Positions 1 through 11,947 of a stretch of DNA of 38,165 nt are shown here, in pieces. The notes beneath the pieces were generated by a model. That model saw nothing but the letters and a program-made list of their open reading frames with translations. It did no database searches and had not been told where the DNA came from. A program made the position numbers and the translations under genes. Positions within the stretch are counted from its first letter, which is position 1. Every line of letters starts with the position of its first letter. Source of the stretch: Oehlia diaphana (Eukaryota > Glomeromycota > Glomeromycetes > Glomerales > Glomeraceae); NCBI GenBank assembly GCA_003833135.1, contig QZLH01000647.1, forward strand, positions 12,356 to 50,520, read 5' to 3'.

Positions 1-118
1 ATCTTTTCACAATACTCAAATGCCGTGAAAGTTCACCTTGTTTCTTATATCTTTTTTGACAAGTAGGACAGATAAATTCTGATGCAGAAGTAGTAAAAGA
101 TGTTGTAAGTGTTGACAT
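1..118 (-). CDS. C2H2 zinc-finger protein, N-terminal fragment
   Basis: The ATG lies at 118 on the minus strand and the frame stays open to the left edge, giving 39 residues. A Ser/Thr-rich leader (MSTLTTSFTTSASEF) is followed by CPTCQKRYKKQGELSRH, which matches the C-x2-C-x12-H core of a classical C2H2 finger; the last histidine would lie near or beyond the edge. Short Ser/Thr leaders before such a finger fit nucleic-acid-binding proteins of expanded fungal families. Only the start is visible, so size, finger number and role are unknown. The 4.6 kb upstream is repeat-filled. Confidence 0.6.
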   Translation of the reverse strand, partial: MSTLTTSFTTSASEFICPTCQKRYKKQGELSRHLSIVKR

Positions 119-804
119 ATTAGTAATTGAATCTGAAAAAATATAAAATATTTTAATAAAAATAAAAAATAGTTTTACAAAAACTAATTTTATTTACAAC
201 TAATAACTGGTAACATTCGAAATTGCGAGATGCCAATTGCCTTCTACTGGTCTTCCACTACTCAAACTCATCAGTTTTAGACTGTGCTCATTGGTTAGAC
301 ACATTTTTTAATATGTTTTTTTTTTAAGAGTGCGTTTGCTAAATTTGATCATGAGAATTTTTTTTTTACTAATTGTAGTTGTGTAATATTGATCAAAATT
401 ACTATATAAAATTAGGCCCAATTTTGATAGTTAGCCGATATAAGTTTATATGTTGTATAAGTTTAATTTTTAGGGGTACATAAGACGTGTCACATTTTTT
501 TTTGCATTTTGTATACGTGTTCGTGTAAAGAAAAAAATTATATAGGGGTGAGTGATCTGGGGTGGAAGGTGGAAAATTTTAAGTTTTTTTCAAAAAATTT
601 ATATTAAATTAGCATAATATCTGTAATAATTAAATGATTTTATGCATAATTTACATATAAACTTTTTTACAAAAAAATTTTTTAATTATTTTATTATTAT
701 TTACCCCTTAAAATTGAAATTACGCGGTCACACCTAAAATCCGAAATCCAAATTCCGAATTCTGAAATACAATTTCGGCTGAAATTAATGTAATTTCAGT
801 TATG
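119..804. other. AT-rich spacer
   Basis: Homopolymer-rich DNA with no convincing ORF, upstream of the zinc-finger gene. Any promoter of that gene must lie in its first few hundred bases, but I see no clear motif. From about 721 the sequence becomes less AT-rich and carries short repeated words (AATTCCGAAT, AATTTCGG, CTGAAAT) that recur beyond the mobile element at 805-1592. Confidence 0.5.
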
Positions 805-907
805 TACAGCTATTTGCAAAAATAATGGACCACCTAATTCATTTTTTCTCCAAAGATTCATACGCAGTTATACGCAATCATACACAAAGATTATTATTGA
901 TCGGTAG

Positions 908-942
908 TAATTCTGGCCAAATTATAATTTTGGCCAGAATTA
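908..942. repeat. 35-bp near-perfect palindrome
   Basis: Two 14-base arms starting TAATTCTGGCC are perfect inverse copies around a 7-base centre. A diverged version of the same palindrome lies at about 1465-1503 in the other arm of the host element. It could form a strong hairpin. It looks like part of the subterminal repeat structure of the element rather than a terminator, since no gene is adjacent. Confidence 0.7.
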
Positions 943-1057
943 TAAAAACAGATATGCCGATCATATCCTTTTTTGGAGTAGCCATTCCACAAATTTGATT
1001 TTCCAAAAATTAAAAATTTCCTTTTTAGAATTTGTGTAACATTAAATTTCCTAAAAT

Positions 1058-1453
1058 GGAGGTCGTCTAAAGCGGGGCAAATCACGAAAAAAATTGTTTT
1101 CATAAAATAAAACTTTTTACCTTATATTCAACCATTCTAAACACACATCTTAAATGCATTTTTGCCTACTCTGCAAGTTTACATAGAGCACAGAGTATGC
1201 CGTTTTTGATTTATTTGACTTTTTCAATTTTGTTATCCATTTTTAGATATAATTGGCAAAGTTTCGTTCATTCATATGTAAAGTCAAAAACAATATTCAA
1301 AATCCACTTTTTTTCCTTAAGTAAACTTGCAAAGCAGATAAAAATACGCTTATATTATGATTTTAAAGTTTCTATTAATCTTTCTTTATAAAAAATTAAT
1401 CTAATTAAAATTATACTGAATCACATGATTTGCCCCTAATTTAGACGACCTCC
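1058..1453. mobile_element. Nested inverted-repeat element
   Basis: The left end reads GGAGGTCGTCTAAA then GGGGCAAATCA. The right end (about 1425-1453) is the inverse, TGATTTGCCCCTAATTTAGACGACCTCC, differing at only a few positions over 28 bp. TAAAA occurs directly outside both ends (1052-1056 and 1454-1458, with one extra T on the left) and may be a target duplication. The element is about 396 bp, has no transposase, and lies wholly inside the 805-1592 element, so it probably inserted into it. Confidence 0.6.
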
Positions 1454-1805
1454 TAAAACGTAAATTATAATTCTGGTCAAATTTATAATTTGGCCAGAGT
1501 TATGCTCTTTTGCGTATGACTGCGTATGACTGCATATAAAACTTCAGAGCAAAAATGAATTAGGTGGTCCGTTATTTTTGCAAATAGCTGTAAATCTGTA
1601 ATTTCGGCCAAAAATCATTTCAGCCAAACGGAAATGCAGATCTTTCCTTTTTTGGCAATAGCCATTTCACAAAAATTGATTTTAGCGGGAACGACACTGG
1701 AATATTGTGTAACATCACTTTCCTTTTTAGGAAATTTGTTAATTTCTGCTAAAATTAAGTGCATAATTCTGACCGAAATTACATACTTAATTTCGAAATT
1801 ATGGC

Positions 1806-1889
1806 ATTACGGATTAGTTACGGTATTACGACCTAATTACAGTATTACGACCTAATTATGGCATTACAACCTAATTACAGCATTACAAC
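1806..1889. repeat. 19-bp tandem repeat, about 4.4 copies
   Basis: Units start at 1806, 1825, 1844, 1863 and (partial) 1882, with consensus ATTACGACCTAATTACAGT. The two middle units differ at only three or four positions. It lies in non-coding sequence just right of the nested transposon region. Confidence 0.8.
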
Positions 1890-1892
1890 TTT

Positions 1893-2427
1893 TGCTTTTT
1901 AATGTAGATAAGTTGCAACTTATTACATATGACACTGTGTCTTAATATTATAGTTACGGCTAACATCTTTATCAAGAGCTGACTGTAAATTATTAGGTTT
2001 ATTAATAATTGTCAATTTGATTTTATTGATTTATTAACAATTTCTACTGATCAATTTGTTGACAAGTGGTAGGTGAAATAGTATGCAAATCATCCATAAT
2101 AATTTTGACAGAATATTTTGACCGGTATGTATAAATTATTTTTAGCTGTCATAATTATAAGTATAATTTTAAATTCAATTATACATTTCAAATTATTTTA
2201 GTACCTTACATAATATATATATAAACTGAATGAATTATGGCATTTTAAATTATAATTATGGTATTTCAAAATAATTTGAACATTAAAACTATAAAAAAAA
2301 TTGTATATAAATATAAATAAAAAGTTGGTGGCTTAGTTATATTATTGATATGGTTTCTTGATAGGTTTATTTCAAGTAAAAATATATTAATTTGCATTTT
2401 ATTTTAGATTTTCTTATATTTTATTCT
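1893..2427. other. AT-rich spacer
   Basis: I see no gene here. The sequence is AT-rich with many short TAATTAT-type words and no ORF that resembles a protein. Confidence 0.4.
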
Positions 2428-2805
2428 GAATCTGATCTATATTTTATCCTAAATTAATTCATTAAATTTCACTAAAATTACATCATATCCAATTATTAAA
2501 TTCTGAATTAATTCATATTTTATTCTATAAAGTATTATATTGATTAAAAGTTTGGGATTGAATCCTGGATTAAATCCTGGATTTATTGAAAATGAAAATA
2601 AATTAATTCATATTTTATCCTAGATTTTTATATATTTTATCTTAAATTTTAAATTTTCATATATTTTATCTTAAATCTTCTAATATTTATTCTGGATCTA
2701 ATCCATATTTTATTTCAGATTAATTATTAAAATTTCACTAATAATTGCATTATATCCAATTATCAAACCTTAGATTAATTTAGCTTAATTCATATTTTAT
2801 TCTAG
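2428..2805. repeat. Two diverged direct copies of a subrepeat
   Basis: A block reading GATCTATATTTTATCCTAAA, then a TTCACTAA-type word and ATATCCAATTAT, occurs at about 2428-2510. It recurs in the same orientation at about 2694-2805, and a third copy lies in opposite orientation at about 2960-3060. The copies differ at many positions, so the duplications are old. They overlap the TIR-type element at 2538-3135 and are probably part of one decayed repeat family. Confidence 0.55.
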
Positions 2806-3135
2806 AAGCATTTCATGTAAACAGAGATTTTTTTTATTTCAAAGTTTTAAGAGAAGTTTCTAAAATATAAATAAAAATCTGATCATATAACTTAGAAACA
2901 TCTGTAATATAATCAATTTAAGGATAAAATATAAGATAAAATCAAATCCAGGGATCAAATCTGGGATAAAATACAGGGTTTGATAATTAGATGTGATGTA
3001 ATTTTTGGTGGAATTTAAGGAATTAATCTTGGATAAAATGTGAATCAGATCCAGGATAAAATATGAATGAAATATAGGAAATCCAGATAAATCCAGGATT
3101 TGATTCAAGGTTTAACCCCAGACTTTTGATCAGTA
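2538..3135. mobile_element. Second TA-flanked inverted-repeat element (MITE-like)
   Basis: The left end is TA followed by TTGATTAAAAGTTTGGG. The inverse of the right end is TA followed by CTGATCAAAAGTCTGGG. Inside both ends come AATC(C)TGGAT-type repeats. The element is about 600 bp without a transposase. TA flanks again suggest mariner-type insertion. The arms are more diverged than those of the element at 805-1592, so this copy is probably older. Confidence 0.5.
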
Positions 3136-4759
3136 TGGTGCTTTATACACTGGGTACAGTGCATCTGCTAGATGGATGGATTGACCTTGGTAGAAATGTT
3201 TTATAAATAGAATTTCTATAATAAAGTTACTACTCCCAAGGAGGATAATTACAATTAAATCCTTACCAATAGGCACATCTCATTATAATATAGCATCAAG
3301 AGGTGTGATTAAAGAGTATGTAACTGTATTTTAAATCATGGTCAAATACTTTGTAAAATTTTCTCATTTTTTTACCTTTAATGTTATTATAACCATTTTT
3401 TTCCTTATATCCCGTTGCAAAGAAAGAATCAGAAAAATAAAAAATAAGAAAAAGAATCATTAATGTTGATTTCTTTATTATTTTCCGTTTAAATTAAAAA
3501 AAAGAATAAAAGAAGTTTATAACAAAATGTTACTTATTGCATAAAATGAATTAAATGTAATAACTTAGAAACAGCAAAAAAATGACTACTTATTTTTTCA
3601 TTATACATCTCCTTATCTAATGAAAATGTCCCTTCTCTTATGAAGAATGATGATCCCGCAAATTTCTATAACCGGAAACAATAAATCGGATATTTATGAT
3701 AAAAGAGTCAAATGTAATAATGTATCTTTGATAGATTAGCCTCGAATAACCAGAATTAACTCATTTATTAGAGTTAGTGCTGAAACGAGATGATTTGAAA
3801 TTAATAGTAGATGTTATCTTATTCAACTAAAGAATAAAAGAGTAAAGAAAATTAGATAATTATAAATTTTATTACTTATATTAGATATTCCGTTGATAAT
3901 TAAATTATCCGCCTAATTGATTAATACGAGATAATTAGTAAAAAAAATTTGAGATTCATCACGTGAAATTATATCCAATCAGATTATTATCCGCATTCTT
4001 TCGTTGAAAACATCAAAGCTGATAGGTTCATGTGGGTTTAAATTTTCTTAACCGCGCTTGTGCGCTTCGCTAATCTGATTTTGCTGATTTGTAGAAAAAT
4101 TTCCCTCAGATGCCTCAGAGCAGAAAAAAGGGAAAATTCTTGCAAATTACCCTTGTGATTTCAAAATATTTAGACAATGTATACATTATTTTATCTGTGC
4201 GACATTCTCACATCATATGATTACAAAGAAAAAATTTTTATAATCTTCCAATAATTTTCTGCCAAGTCTTTGTACATGGTTTCGCATGTGCTAATCGTGT
4301 CACTCAGTTTCTCTTAACTAAAAAGTTATTGTAAAAAATTGATCATTTTTTGCTCTTTCTTGATAACAAAGAAAATAGAACTTGATAAGAATCGGACTTG
4401 TAATTCTGAATTTGGAGGATGGAAGAAAATGGCAAAAACTGTAAATGATTTGCAATATATGACCATTTAGAAGGTTGGTGACACATTAAATTTCTAAAGG
4501 AGGTGTCGAGAGTCGGGTTTCATGAAATGGGTGTAAGCAAAATAAGGTTGTGTACGCTGTAATAACAATCCTTTATGTAACTTCACATAATCAGTGTATC
4601 AAATAGTTTATCTGTGCTTATCAATAGATTATTTATAGTCCTCCTTTGAGCAAATTTTTTTACGTACGATATAGTTTTTCTATAACTATTTCTTTTTTTT
4701 TCTTTTAATTTTTAACGACTATAGTTTTATACTTATTTCTCTCTCTCGAAATAAATAAA
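3136..4759. other. AT-rich spacer upstream of the Yop1 gene
   Basis: I see no convincing ORF, tRNA or strong repeat. The last 120 bases before 4760 are pyrimidine-rich (TTTCTTTTTTTTTCTTTTAA, then TCTCTCTCTC), a common look for an initiation region in a compact eukaryotic promoter. A GC-richer patch at about 4050-4070 (CGCGCTTGTGCGCTTCGC) is unexplained. Confidence 0.4.
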
Positions 4760-5562
4760 ATGGAAGCTTTTCAAGCTAAACTCAAGTATTATAATGCTCA
4801 AGCTGATAAAGAGCTTTCAAAATATCCACAAATTATTAAACTAGAACAACAAGTCGGTGTTCCAAAAACCTATTTGGCCGCTGGTGTTGTTGGTTTCGTG
4901 TCCTTTTTGATATTTTTTGATGTTTGGGGACAATTGTTGTCAAATCTTATCGGCTGGCTTTATCCTGGTATTATGTTGCGAGAAACTTTATATGAATACT
5001 GCGCCAATGTCCTTCGTGGGAAAAGTATTAAATCTTGAAAATAATTTTTTTTTAGCTTATACTTCATTCAAGGCCATCGAAAGTACAGAAAAAGCTGACG
5101 ATACTCAATGGTTGACATACTGGTAAAGATTGATTTGGGTTCATTTTTATTTATTCCTTGTTTCTGTACTAATAAATTTTTTTCAGGACTGTATTTGGAT
5201 TTTTAAATATTATTGAATTCTTCTCTGACACAATCCTTTACTGGATTCCGTTTTATTACTTATTCAAAACCGTCTTTTTCCTCTGGTAAATTTATAATTC
5301 TTTTGAATCCTCATTTATATGTAATATTTAAGATCATTTCTAAATGTTTTTCTTTTTCCCCCTCGATTTAAGGCTTTTCCTTCCTCCCTTCAAAGGTGCA
5401 CAAGTTCTTTATGCCAAATTTTTGAGACCATTCCTTTTAGCTTATCAAGGCGATGTTGATTCATCTCTCAACAAATTGAAAAGCAAAGTTAATGAGGCCA
5501 CAAAAGAAGCTGTGAACTCTGTAGTTGATTCTGTATCTGATAGATCTGATAAAACTGAGTAA
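4760..5562 (+). CDS. YOP1: Yop1/REEP (DP1/HVA22) family ER membrane-shaping protein
   Basis: Exons 4760-4967, 5056-5122, 5187-5285 and 5373-5562 join to 187 residues with no frame break. The join across introns 1 and 2 gives YPAYTSFKAIES then DDTQWLTYWTVFGFLNIIEF, the conserved core of the TB2/DP1/HVA22 family. Two long hydrophobic hairpin regions (about residues 37-70 and 90-130) match the wedge-shaped insertions by which Yop1 and reticulons curve tubular ER. LFLPPFKGAQVLY is the family's post-hairpin motif, and the Lys/Glu-rich tail resembles an amphipathic helix. Introns are short; intron 2 has a CTAAT branch-like site. The length fits Yop1 (about 180). The start is the first ATG after a pyrimidine-rich leader. 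Function is by homology. Confidence 0.93.
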
Positions 5563-5799
5563 AATATGTAACTTAAACAACTTTCTATTTAGTTTTATTT
5601 TATATTACATAAAATGTTTTTATAGCTGTATAACCGTTATTCAATAAAGTAAAAATGTTTGTAAATTTGTACTTGTTTAAGTAGAATGTCACATGATTAA
5701 GTTACAATAGTAAATTTGTGCCACATATTCTTCTGCAATATCATCTCTCGATTATTATTTTTACAATTTGATTCTTTCCGGGATTTCTGTTAAAACCAA

Positions 5800-8246
5800 A
5801 TGAGTTCAATTTCAGACTCCAATTCGCTCTCTAATCTAACTATGCTGTCAAATTCTTTGCCAGCTAATAATTCCCACCGAGAATCTTTGATTTTTGATGA
5901 TTCTTCGAGTCTTGAACAACTCGCTTGTCCCATATGTAACGAACAAATGGTCTCACTCTTACAACTTAATCGTCATTTGGACGACGAGCACATGGATACT
6001 TCTATCGACCAAAAAGATGGCATTATTAAATGGTTTAAGAATGCTCAAAGTACCATTATGAAGCCCCTTTCGAAAACAAAGAATAACATCTCGCAATTAG
6101 CTATGAATAAATTTAATGAATTTGATATTAACGGGTTGGACAAACAATCCGAATTTGTAACGAAAGCTCATTGGAAACAAGATGGCGAAAATATCGTATG
6201 CTCGAACTCCGTTTGTGAAAAGTCATTGAACATTATAAACGGCAAACACAATTGTCGAAAGTAGTCATCATGATCAAACTCGTGTTCGTTAATCTATTTT
6301 TAGTTCCTATTATATTTTTATATATAACAGATTGATTGATTCTTATTTCTTTTTTTCATTTTTTATAAATAATATAGGTGTGGTGAGTTCTTTTGTGAAG
6401 ATCATTGTCGTTTATCGATGAAATTGAATAGGCAAGCACAACATGATCCTGTCAATGGATATTTCTGCAGAGTATGCGATGATTGTTTTGTTTCTCGAGA
6501 AGGTTATTTAGATACTGAAGGTAATAATATTAAGGAAAGCTTTTCTTCGTATTATAAGTCATTCCTAAATTTTTCTATTACCTACTAATAACAATATAGG
6601 GGTTACAAGAAGTTGTACATCGACATTTATCAAATACCGGACAAAAGGGATTGAAAGAGCACATTTAGAAGGAAACCGGCTCGAACAACGTCTAGAAAAG
6701 GTGTGTAATTCATTATTTTATTATATAATGTATATTGTAATGCGTTTACGTTGGTTTGCCATATATTTACATACTTTGTTGCATACAGCTTGCCAAAGTG
6801 TACATTACGCAAATTAAACAGGTGAACTCCACCCAAGGAGGATTGGCGCCTCCTTTGACTGCTAAACATCGAAGAAGAGGTAATATTCAACTTCTTTTAT
6901 TTTACAAATATTTATTTATGTTAAAATTGTTTCTTTCAAATTAGTTTCCGAACAGTCAATTGTTAAATGGCAGGACGATGCGTCTGTGGCTAATTGCCCG
7001 TTATGTAGGTATGTAATATGATATTTTTCTCAAATGATTTCATTAATAAAATTTAATCATGTTAAAATTTTCGTTTAGAACGTCTTTTGGCAAGATAACT
7101 AATCGCAAACATCATTGTCGTCTTTGTGGACGCGTTATTTGTGAAAAATGTTCGTCAAAAATTCCTCTGAATCTAAATAACTATTCAGGTTTGTGCATTA
7201 CTTAATTTATTAATTATTTTAGAAAGTTTGGACTAATTTGCAAAAATATTTATATATAGAAGTGGCAGATCAAGATTCTATCGGCGAAATTCGTGCATGT
7301 AAGGAGTGTCGTTCTGCCGTGTTTAGGTATTTAAACAACAGGAAGAATAGAAAAAAATATAAGAATTTTCATGTTTTATTAATTTAAGTCTTGTGTATAG
7401 GCGAAAAGAGTATAACGAAGAAATAGCAAAGACACCCCCGGTCGTTATGTTATATCAGGTTGATGCTTCGATGCTTGTTCATTTTCATTTTTCTTTCCTT
7501 CGAGTTTGATTGACTAATACGTTATCAAATTTAAATTAGAAATTAACGAAAATCAGATCTGCAATTGATTCTACATTACCTAAATTTCAAGACATGCTTA
7601 TTATGTTAAAGTTGTTTTTTAATTCCAATTGCCCAATTACGTAGTTTTGATCACTATAAATATCTAAAATTATTTTTTAATTGGTAGGAGTAAAGAAATA
7701 ATTAATCAAACACATGCGGATTATCAATTGGCTGCACGATCACGAAAAGAATTATTGGATAATTTTGCTCAGTTTGACGCGATCAGCAAAAGAATCAATT
7801 CGTTGCTTACCTATTCTGAATCCGAAAGACGTCTTCAATCCAATATTCACTTAGCCGCAAATCAATATCTACAACAAAATATGTTACCACTTTCAGTATT
7901 ACCAAAAATGTTCAAAAAGGATCAAACTCAAAATACGAACGGCCAACAATATGGATATTTTGACGACGATGATGATTCGTCTGAAGCTATACCTGCTTTT
8001 GCTGCTTTTGCTAACGGAAGACCTAGATCACTTTCAATGTCTTCTACCAAATCTGTAAAAGAAGAAGAGCAGCTTCGACAGCAATTAGAAGCATTTTTGG
8101 AACAAGAAAAGAGATTAGAAGAGTTTATTCAAGAAGCTACTAGAAAAAGAAAATTTGATGATCTAAAGACATTAAAAACTTCGTTAGATGAAATAAAATT
8201 GGAAATTGACAAGAAAAGGAAAGAACTCGGTGATTTATGGCCTTGA
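5800..8246 (+). CDS. VAC1: Vac1/Pep7 (rabenosyn-like) double-FYVE endosomal tether
   Basis: Ten exons (5800-6260, 6378-6520, 6600-6700, 6789-6879, 6945-7008, 7079-7188, 7260-7326, 7401-7458, 7540-7610, 7688-8246) join to 574 residues. A C2H2 finger (C43, C46, H59, H64) opens the protein. A first, degenerate FYVE-type domain begins near residue 125 (HWKQDGENIVC, GKHNCRKCGEFFC). A second, canonical one begins near 274 with WQDD, RKHHCRLCG and GRVIC, the residues that read PI3P. The C-terminal part has predicted helical, Glu/Lys-rich segments like the Rab-binding region of Vac1/rabenosyn-5. This domain order (C2H2, FYVE, FYVE, helices) is that of yeast Vac1/Pep7, which links Rab5-type GTPase, PI3P and an SM protein in Golgi-to-endosome transport. 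Introns of about 65-120 bp all obey GT-AG. Confidence 0.9.
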
Positions 8247-8992
8247 ATTCTATAGTTATTTAGTGTATATATATTAAAAAAGACAAAAATATTATTAATT
8301 CGTTTACAAAAAATGTTGATTCATGGAATTTTAGGATGTATCGAATATATATTATTTTTTATTTTTTATTGCATTATTAATATATTATATAATTATCATT
8401 ATTTTATTTTTATATTAATATACTTTTTCGATGTCGGGGTTATTATTTATTTATTTTTATTATACTGTGGTTTATTTTTATTGCCCAATTTTTATGATTA
8501 AATTTTTTGTATTTCCTTTCTTCGTTCAGAATCGCTATTTTATGAAAGAAGAAAAAAAATACTAACAACAATTTAAGGTCTATTTAACCTATTCTCTGAT
8601 AATGTAATTCCACAGTTTTTTGTTTCAAAAAATAAGAACAATATGTTTTATATAAGCTTTTACTCCTTATTATATTTTATGTTCTAGTATTTGTATATAG
8701 TAATTTTTTATGATGAGAAATTTATTAAGATGTTTTTGAAAAAAAAAAAGAAATAAAACAAGAGAATATTAAGATTTAATTATTGAACCTCAATTTATTT
8801 ATTAGTGACTTGATATTAAAAAACTTCAAATTTAATTTTTATTTATCGCAATAAATTGGACCATTTTATTGTCTGACAACTTTTATATGTTTATATATAG
8901 AAAAGATATTTAAATAATGACTATTTCATTACTTTAATAAAATAAATATATATGTTTTGTACTACTATTAGAGATCAAAATTCCTAAGATTC
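8247..8992. other. Convergent AT-rich spacer
   Basis: This separates the 3' ends of the Vac1-like gene and enolase. It is extremely AT-rich. Several AATAAA-like words fit polyadenylation signals for both genes (for example AATAAA near 8940 and AATAAAAC near 8752). I see no gene. Confidence 0.5.
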
Positions 8993-10666
<1,674 letters not shown>

Positions 10667-11080
10667 TTTGAGATTTTTTTTTTAAAAAAAGGTTCGTCCA
10701 AAAAGTTTTTGACAGAAGTTGAATCACTCTGGGTTTTTAAGTTAGCGATCGTAACACCGATGTAAATCCTGTGCAAGAAAAAATTTTTTGATTATCTTTT
10801 GCTTAAAAATAATTGAATTTAAGATGTTTTTGGTAAAGTCGATTAAATAATAAAATGAGCTGATTTTAGATTTATCGGTGATCATGTTCATTTTGTTGTA
10901 AAAACCAGATACAATTTAGAAAATCGGATCAATCCGTCAAATTTTAGCAGGACAACCGATTTGACGCAAAATTTAACGAAAGAAATGAAAAAAATGCTAT
11001 TTTTTTATGTGAGCGGAAATATATAAATTATATAAATTCTATTTTGATAAATAAATAGTCTATAATTTAAAATACAATAA
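10667..11080. promoter_or_regulatory. Enolase upstream region
   Basis: This 414-bp spacer lies between the enolase start and the 3' end of the small membrane-protein gene. It holds no ORF. The bases just before the enolase ATG are an A-run on the coding strand. GATCAATCCGTC and CAACCGATTTGACG near 10927-10960 are GC-richer words that could be activator sites, but I do not recognise them. Confidence 0.35.
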
Positions 11081-11461
11081 TTATTGTAATGCGCTATATT
11101 CTTCTTGATCATTGTCCAACACACTTTCTTCATCATCGGCTACTCTAACATTATTTTCATTATTAGCATTGGCTAACATTTCCCATTCCTCCTCTTCCGT
11201 AGAAGCAGGACTATACCTGTAATTCCTCATTCCCCTTCTTCTATTATTAGAAGAAGGTGAAAATCTCCCAAACCCAAACATTCTCAAAGTATCTCTTCCA
11301 ACACAAGTACCACAACAAAATAACCAACATATTCCACTAGAAAAAACTAAAACCATAAGAAAAATTAGAACATAAAACATTGGTCCATCTTCGGTTTCTT
11401 CGGATTCTCCTTGAATAGAAATTATTTGTTTTTCTGGTGAAGTTGGTAAAGGTAAATTCAT
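11081..11461 (-). CDS. Small single-pass membrane protein, unknown
   Basis: A single-exon frame from ATG at 11461 gives 126 residues. The open frame continues 17 codons upstream but without an ATG, so this is the first usable start. A short polar N terminus (EGESEETEDG-like) precedes one strong hydrophobic helix at about residues 29-50 (MFYVLIFLMVLVFSSGICW). Next come a Cys cluster (CCGTC), a basic segment with an Arg run (NNRRRGMRNYRYS) and a very acidic tail (EEEEWEM, ADDEESVLDNDQEE). No signal peptide precedes the helix. The Cys cluster after the membrane could be palmitoylated. I do not recognise a family and assign no function. The balanced codon use and the clear charge domains support a real gene. 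Confidence 0.6.
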   Translation of the reverse strand: MNLPLPTSPEKQIISIQGESEETEDGPMFYVLIFLMVLVFSSGICWLFCCGTCVGRDTLRMFGFGRFSPSSNNRRRGMRNYRYSPASTEEEEWEMLANANNENNVRVADDEESVLDNDQEEYSALQ

Positions 11462-11947
11462 TTTTTTTTTTGAATTTTGAAATGAATTTGGAATCCTCGG
11501 TGAATAGTTCAAAGAACAAATATTCTTGAAGTAAAAGTGATTTAGATTAACGAAATGAGGTTAATTTCTTTGTTTCAAGCGAGACTTTTTTCAGTTATGC
11601 TCCATTTTCTATTTTGCGTAATAATTATAAAAATGTCACGTAACACAATAACTGGAAATGTGGGCCACGGTCTACGGCACAACGATCAGCCATTAGATGC
11701 TAGATGAAAAAGGCATGTAATTGAAGAATAAGGAAAAGAGATTGTTCTCAATTAAATCAAAATTAAAACTAAATAAAAATAAAATTACGATTGTGATTCT
11801 CTCGTTCTATATTTGCAACTTAAAATAAAATTATTTTGATCAATCAATTGTTGTACGAGCGTGTATTTTATTAATTTCTCTCAGTTATACAATAAGAGAA
11901 ATAAATTTTCGCGTAAAGCTTTCTAATTAAATAATAATAATAAAGAA
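11462..11947. promoter_or_regulatory. Divergent promoter region (membrane protein / HSPA12-like)
   Basis: The 486 bp lie between two divergent start codons. They include a less AT-rich stretch at 11640-11700 (ATGTGGGCCACGGTCTACGG). I recognise no defined heat-shock element (repeated nGAAn units), although GAA and TTC words occur. Confidence 0.3.

Larger units (their letters stand above)
805..1592. mobile_element. TA-flanked terminal-inverted-repeat element (Tc1/mariner-like MITE)
   Basis: The left end at 805 reads TA followed by CAGCTATTTGCAAAAATAA. The right end at 1592 is its reverse complement, and the match runs about 40 bp with one mismatch (ATGGACC versus ACGGACC). Similarity then continues more loosely through the TACGCA-rich stretches at 868-890 and 1512-1535. 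TA at both outer ends fits the target site of Tc1/mariner-type elements. No transposase ORF is present, so this is a non-autonomous copy of about 0.8 kb. A second inverted-repeat element (1058-1453) sits inside it. Weaker outward similarity (GGCTGAAAT at 777-785, ATTTCAGCC at 1617-1625) means the true ends may lie slightly further out. Confidence 0.7.

Noticed and set aside
3136..4759. tRNA, rRNA or CRISPR-like arrays in the spacers
   Set aside because: No A/B-box pair, cloverleaf or regularly spaced identical repeat was seen by eye in any spacer.
11462..11512. Longer start for the small membrane protein at 11512
   Set aside because: The codon is TTG; ATG at 11461 is the first usable start.
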